From: Polyangiaceae bacterium
Lineage (GTDB): Bacteria; Myxococcota_A; Polyangia; Polyangiales; Polyangiaceae
Reading direction: 5' to 3'
DNA: 64,000 nt
Assembly (NCBI GenBank): GCA_020633235.1
Contig: JACKEA010000006.1
Span: forward strand, 62,001-126,000
Both the position numbers and the translations under genes were made by a program. Below are positions 33,766-41,891 of this stretch, one piece after another (position 1 is the stretch's first letter; every line of letters begins with the position of its first letter). The notes under the pieces were generated by a model. It did no database searches. It saw only the letters and a program-made list of their open reading frames with translations, and had not been told where the DNA came from.

Positions 33766-34533
33766 ATGCCCGGGTCGTTTGCATTTGGTTGGGACGCCGC
33801 GGAAACAGCCCGGACGTACGAGCACTTCTGCGAGCGGCACGACCGGTACCGCCGCGCCAACGCGGAGCTCTTGACCGACGCGGAGCTCTTTTCCGCAGCG
33901 CAGGTCCTCGACTTTGCTGCCGGCACGGGGCGGACGGCGGAGGCGGCACTGAAGACCCTCGGTAGCGACGGCCGCGTGCTGTGCGTCGAGCCGGCGCGGG
34001 CCATGCGCGCGATCGGCCAGCGGCGCGTGACGGACCCGCGGGTCGCGTGGTTTCCGGAGCTTCCCGCCGAAGGAACGTTCGATCGCGTGCTGTGCGGCGC
34101 CGCGCTGTGGCAGATGGACGAGATCGAACGTGTCGTAGCGGAGCTTTCCGCGCTCGTACGTCCAGGTGGACGGCTGTGCTTCACGCTGGTCGCGAGCTAC
34201 GTCGGCGCCGCGGAGGGGGACGACGGCATGGCCGCGTTTGCACCCGCGCTGGCACGCCTGGCGAAGGGGCGCGCCCCGCGCGCGGAGGCGAGCTTCGCCG
34301 CGCCCACCCTCGAACGGATCCTGGCGGCCCTGTCGCCATTGCGCGCCACCACTCGGCCCTTCACGCACCGGCAGACCGCGGAAGAGTACCGCGATTGGCT
34401 GAAGATCCCGGTGCTGACGGACGCGCTCCTGCCGGATCTCTCGCCCGACGAGCGCGCGCGTCGCATCGACGCCGCCTTCGCGGGGCTGAGGGCGGAGCGG
34501 GAGGAGACGTGGATCGTGGTGACGGCGACGTAG
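33766..34533 (+). CDS. Class I SAM-dependent methyltransferase
   Basis: 255 residues. Motif I is VLDFAAGTGRTAEAAL, motif II is RVLCVEPARAM, and motif IV is DRVLCGAALWQMDEI, followed by LVRPGGRLCFTL: the usual Methyltransf_11-type core. Substrate unknown. It is the first plus-strand gene before the retron region and is 31 bp upstream of the small unknown gene, so it may share a transcript with it, but nothing ties it functionally to the retron. Confidence 0.85.
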   Translation: MPGSFAFGWDAAETARTYEHFCERHDRYRRANAELLTDAELFSAAQVLDFAAGTGRTAEAALKTLGSDGRVLCVEPARAMRAIGQRRVTDPRVAWFPELPAEGTFDRVLCGAALWQMDEIERVVAELSALVRPGGRLCFTLVASYVGAAEGDDGMAAFAPALARLAKGRAPRAEASFAAPTLERILAALSPLRATTRPFTHRQTAEEYRDWLKIPVLTDALLPDLSPDERARRIDAAFAGLRAEREETWIVVTAT

Positions 34534-34564
34534 CGGGATCATCGATGTACACTCCCCCCTCGCG

Positions 34565-35119
34565 ATGGCGTGGTGGGACAAGCTCAAGGGGTGGTTGGCG
34601 AGCGGGACGGACGTCCCCGAAGTCGCACGAGACGAGGCGAGCGAATCGGACGTACGAAGTGAGGCGGCGGCGGGCGAGCCGGTGCGATCCGACACCGAGA
34701 TCGAGCGCGAAGCGCGCGCGCTGTTCACTGCCGGCGACTCAGCGGGTGCCATTGCTCTGCTGCGTAACGCGGCCGTGCTCTTCGCTGCGCACCAAGATTC
34801 CGACTTACCCTGTCTCTGCGCTGGCTGTCTCGAGCCCGAGCTTGCCGGTGCCGAGCACGACGGCATCCGCTACGTGCGGGAGTTCACCATCGCGAGCCAT
34901 CGCGTGCTGTTCTTCTGGATGCCGGAAGAGCTCGCAGCGAATGCCAAACAGGTTCGCAAGTCGCTGCGGGCGGAGCTCCGGCGCCAACTGGACCGACGAG
35001 CGAGGCAGGTGGACAAGCCCCGGACGGGCATCAATCCCTTCACCAAGGAGCGCATCGAGATTCCGCCCCGGCGGCCGCGCCCTGTGACCAATCCGTTCAT
35101 CGGGGAGAAGGTTGGGTGA
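34565..35119 (+). CDS. Unknown protein carrying the INPFT.ER motif, upstream of the retron
   Basis: 184 residues. An amphipathic start (MAWWDKLKGWLAS), an acidic linker, a TPR-like helix pair (EARALFTAGDSAGAIALLRN), then CLCAGC and a central beta part (GIRYVREFTIASHRVLFFWMP). It ends in a basic tail with GINPFTKERIEI and a second NPFIGEK. The retron reverse transcriptase has GINPFTRERMVI between its N-terminal and catalytic parts. The stop overlaps the start of the HEAT/AKR gene (GTGA), so these two are co-translated. I cannot name the family. The motif and context make it a candidate retron accessory protein. Confidence 0.7.
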   Translation: MAWWDKLKGWLASGTDVPEVARDEASESDVRSEAAAGEPVRSDTEIEREARALFTAGDSAGAIALLRNAAVLFAAHQDSDLPCLCAGCLEPELAGAEHDGIRYVREFTIASHRVLFFWMPEELAANAKQVRKSLRAELRRQLDRRARQVDKPRTGINPFTKERIEIPPRRPRPVTNPFIGEKVG

Positions 35120-37704
35120 CTGAGTCGCGTCGCGAGCGGATCGAGCATATCCGAAGGCTCCAACCGAGTCGTGTGGAGGACATGTTCGAGCTCCGTGACG
35201 CGATCCTCTGCGATCGCAATGCCTCGGTGCGCGCGGTGGCCTTGCTGCGACTCAAGGGCCCGGCCGCGCGGGCGTGCCTGCCGTACGTGCGGGAAGCCGC
35301 CGTTGATCGGGCGCCGACCGTACGCGAGGCCGCGTTTGCGGTACTGGCTCGAGCCCGCGACACCGAGTCTCTGAATAGGGCCGAGGCGGCCTGTCGTTAC
35401 GATCGCTCGTTCCGGGTTCGGCGTGCCGCGACGCTCTTTGCGGCACGCAGCTGCGGAGCGGCGGGGCAGAACGTGCTGCGGCTCGCTGCCGCGGACCCGT
35501 TCTGGCGGGTTTCCGTGGTTGCCCGTCGCGAGCTCGCGAGACTGGGCATGGAGCTCGAGCTCGATGCGCCCCCCGAGCCCCCATTCACTCCGTTCGAGGG
35601 CGGTGATCCGGATCCCGCCGTCGTGGCCGCGCGTCTCGCGCGCGCCGTCGAGCCTCTAGAGCTGCGCGGGCTGCTCGCCGCTCTGGGTCACTCCCACGAG
35701 TCGCTGCGGCGCTTCGCAGTCAAGACCATTGCCGCATCCGGTTCACTCGACGTCCTGATCGAAGCCACCCGCTGGTTCGACGACGAGCGCTTTGCCTACG
35801 GTCCCGAGGCGGCGCAGGCGACGCTGGCGCGGGCCGGAACGTTGGGTAACGATGCGGCGCGCGCGGTGTTGCAGTGCGAATCCGCTTCCTCGGGCGCGCT
35901 TTCGTGGGCGCTGTCTGCCACGCCCCAGGCGCTGGACTGGCGGCAGTTGGAAGCGCTGGCCGTCCATGCGGACTCTCGCGTGCGCCGCGCCGCGGTCGCC
36001 CGTCTGCCCGAAGTGGCGCCGCACAGAGATGCATTGTTTTCACTGATGCGGCAGCTGCTCAGCGATGCCGATGGACTCGTCCGCGAGCATGCCGCCTTCT
36101 GGTTGGCTCGCACGAAGAGCCGCGACGCCCGGGCCGCGCTCCTCGAGCTCGATCCCTCCGAGCAGCTCACGCCCGTGCGAGCATTGCTCGTAGAGCTCCA
36201 CGCGGATCTGCATCACTTCGACGGACTTCGCTCACTGGCCTCCGACGCGCACGTCGCCGTCCGAGCGCCCGCCCTTCGCGCACTGAGTGAAGCACGGTGT
36301 CTTTCGTCCGGCGAGCTCGATGCCGCCGAAGCCGACCCGGACCCGTGGGTTCGGGCTGCGGTGGTCGCTCAAGAGCGCGCGTTCAAGGGCCTTGCGGATG
36401 CTTCGTCCCTCGTGCGTCGTGCCGCGCTCGACATCGCGGAAGACGACGTGCGCACCCACTGGGCGCTCCACGATGGCTTTCGCGATGTCGAACCGTCCAT
36501 GCGAGCGGAGGCCGCACGCATCGCTGCACACGACGCGAGTGACGCCGCGGCCCTGGCATTGCTCGCGCTCGCACGCGACGGGGACTTCGGAGTCCGCGGC
36601 TTTGCCGTCGAGACGCTCTACGATCGATTGCCGCAGTTGCGCGCCCTGCTCACCGCCGGCACGCCCACGGCCGATCAACGTGTCGCACTGTACACGGCAC
36701 TGCGCCTCGGCGGTGAGCGCGATCTGCCGGATGACGTCGACCCCAACGTCGCCGCGCACATCGCGCTCTTGCAGGACGTCGAATCGGGTGGCGTTTCTCG
36801 CGTCCCCGTACAGCGGGTGGTCGCCGCGGAGACCAAACGCGAGCTCCCGACGGGGCCACGCCGCCCTCTCGGAAACAGCGGGATCGTCGTCGGCCCGTTC
36901 GGGCTTTCCGGCGCATACGACTTGCGCCGGCGCGACTTCGCCTTGGCCAGGGAGCGCGGCGTCAATCTGTACTTCTGGGAGCCGACCCACTTCGAGTTGG
37001 CCCGTTTCCTGAGAACGCGGGAAGGAAGGGATTCGATCGTCGTCGCCGGGACCTACGAGGCCGATCCGAATCTCATCGAAAAGGACGTCCGGCGCGTGCT
37101 CAGGGCGCTACGGCGTGATTCCATCGACGTGTTCCTCGCCTTCTGGACTCGATCGTCCACGCGGCTCGACGAGATCGCGGAGTCGTTCGAAGCTCTGCAA
37201 CGCCGCGGCTTGATCCGCGCGCGTGGCATCTCCACTCACGACCGTTCGTTGGCGTGCGAGGCGTCGGCACGCGGCCTCGAAGTCGTAATGGTGCGGCACA
37301 ACGCGGCGCACCGCGGCGCTGAAGCGCACGTGTTCCCCGACTGCGTTCGCCGTGGTACCGGTGTGCTCACGTTTTCGAACCTCTGTTACGGCCGCATGCT
37401 CCAGCGCACACCGGTACGGCTCTCAGCTCCCGTGACGGCGCCCGATTGCTATCGCTACTCGCTTTCGCAGCCGGGGGTGAGCGCCTGTGTGGCGGCACCG
37501 CGTCGCTACCGCGAGCTGATCGAGAACCTGGAGGTGCTCTCGACTCCGGAGCTGGAGTCCGGCCGGGCGCGGGAATTGCGTGAGCACGGCGACCACGTCT
37601 ACGAGCGATCAAAGGGTTGGCGCGTCGAGAGCGCTCCACCCCAGGAGCAGCGGGTTCCACTTCTCGAACCGGCGCACTTCGAGGCCACCGCAATGCACCC
37701 GTGA
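35116..37704 (+). CDS. HEAT-repeat protein fused to a degenerate aldo/keto reductase domain
   Basis: 862 residues from a GTG start inside the previous stop. Residues 1-570 are HEAT repeats (for example NASVRAVALLRLKGPAARA, DSRVRRAAVARLPEV and DGLVREHAAFWLAR). From about 581 an aldo/keto reductase barrel begins (PLGNSGIVVGPFGLSGAY) and continues to about 830. By eye, all four catalytic positions of normal AKRs are changed: the Asp/Tyr segment reads GVNLYFWEPTHF, the Lys strand reads IVVAGTY, and the His strand reads VFLAFW. So it is probably a nucleotide-binding or structural domain, not a reductase. It lies directly before the retron RNA and is a candidate effector or adaptor. Confidence 0.85.
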   Translation: MTESRRERIEHIRRLQPSRVEDMFELRDAILCDRNASVRAVALLRLKGPAARACLPYVREAAVDRAPTVREAAFAVLARARDTESLNRAEAACRYDRSFRVRRAATLFAARSCGAAGQNVLRLAAADPFWRVSVVARRELARLGMELELDAPPEPPFTPFEGGDPDPAVVAARLARAVEPLELRGLLAALGHSHESLRRFAVKTIAASGSLDVLIEATRWFDDERFAYGPEAAQATLARAGTLGNDAARAVLQCESASSGALSWALSATPQALDWRQLEALAVHADSRVRRAAVARLPEVAPHRDALFSLMRQLLSDADGLVREHAAFWLARTKSRDARAALLELDPSEQLTPVRALLVELHADLHHFDGLRSLASDAHVAVRAPALRALSEARCLSSGELDAAEADPDPWVRAAVVAQERAFKGLADASSLVRRAALDIAEDDVRTHWALHDGFRDVEPSMRAEAARIAAHDASDAAALALLALARDGDFGVRGFAVETLYDRLPQLRALLTAGTPTADQRVALYTALRLGGERDLPDDVDPNVAAHIALLQDVESGGVSRVPVQRVVAAETKRELPTGPRRPLGNSGIVVGPFGLSGAYDLRRRDFALARERGVNLYFWEPTHFELARFLRTREGRDSIVVAGTYEADPNLIEKDVRRVLRALRRDSIDVFLAFWTRSSTRLDEIAESFEALQRRGLIRARGISTHDRSLACEASARGLEVVMVRHNAAHRGAEAHVFPDCVRRGTGVLTFSNLCYGRMLQRTPVRLSAPVTAPDCYRYSLSQPGVSACVAAPRRYRELIENLEVLSTPELESGRARELREHGDHVYERSKGWRVESAPPQEQRVPLLEPAHFEATAMHP

Positions 37705-37716
37705 TACAGTTCGCTG

Positions 37717-37875
37717 GCCCTCCCGTGTTATTCCCTGAGCTAGCTATTCGTCCGCGATGTTCCGTCGCGGCTGATCATCACCGGCATTCTTCGCACGGTC
37801 GACACGCGGGCCGCACAGCGGCTCGTTTCCCGCGTTCGTTCCTGCTGAGCAAGTAGATCGGGTAACCGGGAGGGC
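37717..37875 (+). ncRNA. Retron msr-msd RNA
   Basis: A 9-bp perfect inverted repeat, GCCCTCCCG (37717-37725, a1) and CGGGAGGGC (37867-37875, a2), encloses the region just before the retron reverse transcriptase. Inside are AGC triplets at 37738-37740 and 37742-37744 as possible branch-G sites, a hairpin CCGCGA/TCGCGG with a 7-nt loop (37752-37770), and a GC-rich hairpin CGCGGG...CCCGCG (37805-37834) holding an inner CCGC/GCGG stem, which fits the msd stem. The a2 arm also contains GGGAGG, 7 bp before the ATG, so a1/a2 pairing would cover the ribosome binding site. Exact msr and msd limits cannot be set by eye. Confidence 0.65.
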
Positions 37876-37880
37876 ACTCG

Positions 37881-39353
37881 ATGGACGTCGCGACGCTGAT
37901 CTCGAAGCTCTACCCCCTGCTTGACGATCCCGTCGCGAACAGCAGCACCATCCTCTCTCTGCTGCGGCGAGGCGGAGGCCTCGCGGAGTACGAGGTTGCG
38001 CGCTCCCTGGTTTCCAAGCGTACGGAACCCATGGTGCGGCAGATGTTGGCGGACCCGGATCCCGTGGTCCGCCGTCGGGCCGTGCGCTGGGTTCAGCTCA
38101 CCTTTGCGTACTCGCCAGCGGTCAGGATCGTGCGCAACGCCGCCAAGGACCGCTCACGCATGGTGCGCAGTGCCGCCTTTCGAGCGGCTCGCGCGTTGCG
38201 GGTGACGGACGTGGCGCTACCGGCGCGTCGCCTCGCCAAGGTTCCTGCGACCACGCAACGCGAGGGCATCAACCCGTTCACCCGGGAACGGATGGTCATT
38301 GCGGCAAGGTCGCCAAGTGTCAGGGAAATCCGCGGATACGCGCCCGCGGGCTGGCACTTCGGCCTATTTCGGGCACGCCCGCCGAGCCGTAGACCAGCGC
38401 CCCCCCTCGCCGCCTTGAAGGGGAGACAAGACGTTCTCGAGCTATTGGGCGTGTCCGAGCAGGAGGTGACTCGTTTGCTGCGGCCCGGCTCTGGGCCTGG
38501 CACTTCCTACGTGGCCTTCGAGATCCCCAAGGCCAGCGGTGGCGTCCGAACGCTGCATGCTCCCAAGCACGTCCTAAAGCGGCTACAGCGCAAGATCGCG
38601 ACCGAGCTCTTGGATCCGATCGAGCCTCATGCGGCGGCTCACGGTTTCGTTCGTGGTCGTTCTACCGTGACCAACGCGCAGCCGCATGTGAACGCACGGC
38701 TGTTGGTAAAGATGGACATCGCGGACTTCTTTCCGACGGTTCACTACGGTCGCGTCGTCGGATTGCTGGAACATCACGGTGCGGGAAAAGAAGCTGCCAA
38801 GCTCCTTGCGGCCATCACCACGTATCGCCCCAAGCTCCCGGATGGGCGAGTCTCGTGGCCCAGCGTGCTGCCCCAGGGAGCGCCCACGTCGCCCGTGCTC
38901 TCGAATCTCGTTTGTCGACGCCTCGATGCACGACTCACCGCGCTGGCCGCAAGGCTCGGCGCCACCTACACGCGCTACGCCGACGATCTCACCTTCTCCT
39001 TCCAGGGTGATCCCGAGCAGGGGCTTGGCCGCTTCTTCTGGTGGGTGAATCAGATCCTCCATCAGGAGGGGTTCATCGAGAACATTGGTAAGCGCCGCGT
39101 GCACAGACCGTCGGGTCAAATGCGCGTGACAGGGCTGGTCACCAATCAGGGCCTCTCCGTACCGCGGGAGGAAAGGCGTAGGTTTCGCGCGATCCTCCAC
39201 GCTTGCGAGCAACGCGGTGTCAGCTCCGAGACCACCGGCCATAGTGAACCCCGCGCCTACCTGCTCGGGTTCGCTGCCTACGTCGAGATGGTGCAACCCG
39301 AGGTTGGTAAGAAGCTGCGCGCTCAGGTGAAGCGGCTCCTGGCAAAGAGCTGA
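37881..39353 (+). CDS. ret: Retron reverse transcriptase with HEAT-like N-terminal extension
   Basis: 490 residues, close to the length of the long myxobacterial retron enzymes (Mx162 type). Residues 1-118 look like HEAT repeats (PVVRRRAVRW, MVRSAAFRAARAL). GINPFTRER follows at 129-137. The RT domain spans about 185-485: HGFVRGRS at 254-261, Asp279 in VKMDIADFF, LPQGAPTSP at 330-338, and YADD at 366-369. Both retron-only signatures are present: NAQPH (NAxxH, 265-269) and VTG (416-418). The enzyme makes a branched RNA-DNA molecule from the RNA encoded directly upstream. Retrons act in phage defence with partner proteins; the best candidates here are the two genes before it. Confidence 0.93.
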   Translation: MDVATLISKLYPLLDDPVANSSTILSLLRRGGGLAEYEVARSLVSKRTEPMVRQMLADPDPVVRRRAVRWVQLTFAYSPAVRIVRNAAKDRSRMVRSAAFRAARALRVTDVALPARRLAKVPATTQREGINPFTRERMVIAARSPSVREIRGYAPAGWHFGLFRARPPSRRPAPPLAALKGRQDVLELLGVSEQEVTRLLRPGSGPGTSYVAFEIPKASGGVRTLHAPKHVLKRLQRKIATELLDPIEPHAAAHGFVRGRSTVTNAQPHVNARLLVKMDIADFFPTVHYGRVVGLLEHHGAGKEAAKLLAAITTYRPKLPDGRVSWPSVLPQGAPTSPVLSNLVCRRLDARLTALAARLGATYTRYADDLTFSFQGDPEQGLGRFFWWVNQILHQEGFIENIGKRRVHRPSGQMRVTGLVTNQGLSVPREERRRFRAILHACEQRGVSSETTGHSEPRAYLLGFAAYVEMVQPEVGKKLRAQVKRLLAKS

Positions 39354-39368
39354 TTTGCTGCGCGACGG

Positions 39369-39390
39369 GATTCGCGCCGCACCAACATCC
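39369..39390 (+). repeat. GGTTC hairpin element, copy 5
   Basis: GATTCGCGCCGCACCAACATCC, in the 46-bp gap between the convergent ends of the retron RT and the NlpC/P60-like gene. It may mark transcript ends, like copies 1 and 2. Confidence 0.6.
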
Positions 39391-39399
39391 AGCTGGTGC

Positions 39400-41010
39400 T
39401 CAGGAGGTCCATGCTCGACGCCTTCTCAGCAACACCACGCCCAGTAATGCGAGCGCGCTCGCGGCCCAGGGCGTGCCTCCGGCATTTGGCTGCGACAGGG
39501 AGCAGCCGCCCGCGGTGGCCGTGTCGGGGCTCGAGTCCGCGTCGCCATTGAAGCCGTCGTCCTCGAAGTCCGCGTCGTCCATGGTCTCGTCGGGATCTTC
39601 GTCGCCGTCGAGCAGCTCGATGCCATTATCTGCGTTCTCGCTGCCGTCTTCCGCGTTCCACTCCTCCGCCGCCGTCGTGCCGCCGCTGCCCGTCGCGCCG
39701 CCGCTGCCCGTCGCGCCGCCGCTGCCCGTCGCGCCGCCTTTGCCGCCGGAACCGGGGTGCGGATCCGGGACGTCGCACGCCTGGTAGTCGTGGTCGAGGT
39801 ACTTTGCGGGCTTGCAGTACGTCTGGGCGACGGACTTGCACATGGCGGCGCTGTCGATGTTGGCGGAGAGCTTGTGGCTCTTTCCGTCGCTGCACCACAC
39901 CCGGCAGCCGCACGCCTGCTTCGGCAGCTCGCAGCTCACCACCTTGAGCGACAGATCCACCTTGGGACCGAAACCGTGGGAGTGCTTGCCCCACGGCTTG
40001 CTGTAGTCGCGGAGGCGCCAGCGCGAGTGATAGATGCCCGGCTTGTTGGGCGCCTTGCCCTTGATGGCGCCCTGTACGAACGTTGTCTTGCGGCAGCCGT
40101 TCTTGTTGCTGCAGTTCTTCGCCTTGCGATCACCGCGCACCACGCTGTTCGCATCGTTGCGCAGGCTGTAGCGCTTGTGCCCCGTGATGCGATCCTTCTT
40201 GCCGTTGGCGGTGACCAGGAACACGTCGTTGCCGATGTGCTGGCCGCGGCCCTTCACGTCGCGCCACACGGCGGTGCCCACGTTCTTGAAGGTGAAGGAC
40301 ATCTTCACCGTGTCGCCCGCGCAGGCGATGTAGTCGGCCTTCTTGCCGTGGTAGCGGCGCGCGTTGCTCCACTTCCGTGTGGCCTTGGCCTTCAGCGTCT
40401 TTTCGACCGTGATCTTGTTGTAGCGGATGGCGTGGAACGTCTCGCCCTTGGAGGAGACGCTGATGATGGCGCCGTTCAGGGAAACGTCGGAGCTGAACTG
40501 GTGCGCATAGTTCGGAGTGGCGCTACAGCCAGGCTCCTCGATGAACACGGCGCTCTTGCCCTTCTGCACCCAGTTCTTGAACAGCATCACGTGGCCGTCG
40601 TTGTTCACCGCGTCTCCGGGGCGCAGGTCGATGGCCTTGATCACGTGTGTCACCGACGTGTTGAAGGGTGCGAAGCCCAACGTGGTGAGCCCCGGCGCCG
40701 GCAAGCCCCAGGACCAGGACACCAGTCCGGAGCAATCCGAGCGGTACGGGTCCCACTTCGGGTTGTTCTGACGGCTACAGGTGCTGGAGCAGGCGACGTC
40801 GTAGTCGTGAGCGTGATTGGGCGCCTGACAGTACTTGAGCTTGGCGTTCACCCACTCCATCGCGCGCTTCACGGCGTCGTCGGAAGAGATGGCCTGTGCG
40901 GCCTTGGCCACTTCTTCTTCGTCCGAGACGTAGGCGTCCCCGGGGCTCCCGCCGCAGGCGGCCAGGGAAAGGACGGCGATGAGCGCTGCCGCGACGAGCT
41001 TCTTGACCAT
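39400..41010 (-). CDS. NlpC/P60-like lipoprotein with NBR1-like Ig domain and MYXO-CTERM
   Basis: The ATG at 41008-41010 is chosen for its lipoprotein signal (SLAAC, Cys19); the ORF extends upstream without a signal. 536 residues. The peptidase-like part has YRSDCSGLV (Cys93) and NNDGHVMLF (His140). Next is an Ig-like domain of the NBR1 type (FKNVGTAVWRD ... GIYHSRWRLRD), then a Cys-rich segment with CGCRVWC, an acidic Gly-rich linker, and a MYXO-CTERM-like end (GGCSLS, membrane segment, RRRR). It shares its catalytic core with the lipoprotein at 9631-10638. It probably acts on peptidoglycan or a peptide at the cell surface. Confidence 0.75.
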   Translation of the reverse strand: MVKKLVAAALIAVLSLAACGGSPGDAYVSDEEEVAKAAQAISSDDAVKRAMEWVNAKLKYCQAPNHAHDYDVACSSTCSRQNNPKWDPYRSDCSGLVSWSWGLPAPGLTTLGFAPFNTSVTHVIKAIDLRPGDAVNNDGHVMLFKNWVQKGKSAVFIEEPGCSATPNYAHQFSSDVSLNGAIISVSSKGETFHAIRYNKITVEKTLKAKATRKWSNARRYHGKKADYIACAGDTVKMSFTFKNVGTAVWRDVKGRGQHIGNDVFLVTANGKKDRITGHKRYSLRNDANSVVRGDRKAKNCSNKNGCRKTTFVQGAIKGKAPNKPGIYHSRWRLRDYSKPWGKHSHGFGPKVDLSLKVVSCELPKQACGCRVWCSDGKSHKLSANIDSAAMCKSVAQTYCKPAKYLDHDYQACDVPDPHPGSGGKGGATGSGGATGSGGATGSGGTTAAEEWNAEDGSENADNGIELLDGDEDPDETMDDADFEDDGFNGDADSSPDTATAGGCSLSQPNAGGTPWAASALALLGVVLLRRRRAWTS

Positions 41011-41060
41011 GCGGCGTGCGAATGCACGCTCCGTTCCGACGCGGAATATCCGCGCTGGAG

Positions 41061-41083
41061 CGGTTCCGCGCCGAACACACAAA
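41061..41083 (+). repeat. GGTTC hairpin element, copy 6
   Basis: CGGTTCCGCGCCGAACACACAAA, in the 182-bp region between the divergent lipoprotein genes. Here GTTC pairs exactly with GAAC, and the A/C-rich tail is kept. Confidence 0.6.
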
Positions 41084-41192
41084 AACAAGCAAACAGCAGC
41101 AGGGATGCCGTTCCGGCGATCGACGGTGTCAGAACATGTTAGCGGATGGCTGACACGGCGAGCGGCGCTTCCGATGAGATACAATCGCCTGC

Positions 41193-41891
41193 ATGTGGGG
41201 CCGAGCCATCGTTCTGCTCGTGCTCGCGCTTTCCGGCTGCAGCGTCACCAGCGACTTGAACGACCTCAAGGGTGGCGTGGCGATGGACGCGGGCACGCAA
41301 CAAGACGCGGCGGAGGAGTCGGCGCTCAGTTGCACCCCGGGAGGGTCGGCGTGCCAGTCCACCGCGGGCTGCTGCAGCGGCGTGTGTCTGGCGGACGACA
41401 CTTGCGCCAGCTGCAAGCCGGAGGGCTCGACCTGCGGCGCGGACTCCGAGTGCTGCGCAGGGCTTGGTCAGGCGTGCTCCAACGGCGTGTGCTCGGGGTG
41501 CCTGCCAGTGCAGGCGAGCTGCAAGCTCGGCAGCGATTGTTGCTCCGGAGTGTGCGGCTTGGATCAGTGTCGCGCGTGCGGCGCACCGGGAGACGCCTGC
41601 GATCTGGCCACGCCTTGCTGCTCGGGCTCGGTGTGCAACGGTGGCGTGTGCACCACGTCGCCCTGCGAGAAATGCATGACGGCGAGCTGCCAGACCGAGC
41701 TCGATCACTGCGATAGCGTGCCCGAGTGCGCCGCCATTCGGCAGTGTCAAAACGACTGTGCGAACACTGGGCGCGACCCGCAGAGTTGCTTGCAACAATG
41801 CTTCGCCGCCCACCCGGACGGCACCGACGCCTTCAACGAGCTGCTGGCGTGCGTGCTGTCGAGCTGTTTGTCGATCTGCGGTCAGCCTTGA
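41193..41891 (+). CDS. Cys-rich lipoprotein with CCSG.C repeats
   Basis: 232 residues. Lipoprotein signal with LSGC. The mature part has about 30 Cys in repeated units of the type C...G..C.....CCSG.C (CCSGVCLADDTC, CCSGVCGLDQC, CCSGSVCNGGVC), which should form several small disulfide knots. A similar Cys pattern occurs in the Kelch proteins at 15-21 kb. The last part (CEKCMTASCQTEL) is a Cys-rich helical tail common in myxobacterial lipoproteins. The last 10 bp overlap the end of the convergent MBL gene. No enzyme motif is seen. Confidence 0.75.
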   Translation: MWGRAIVLLVLALSGCSVTSDLNDLKGGVAMDAGTQQDAAEESALSCTPGGSACQSTAGCCSGVCLADDTCASCKPEGSTCGADSECCAGLGQACSNGVCSGCLPVQASCKLGSDCCSGVCGLDQCRACGAPGDACDLATPCCSGSVCNGGVCTTSPCEKCMTASCQTELDHCDSVPECAAIRQCQNDCANTGRDPQSCLQQCFAAHPDGTDAFNELLACVLSSCLSICGQP

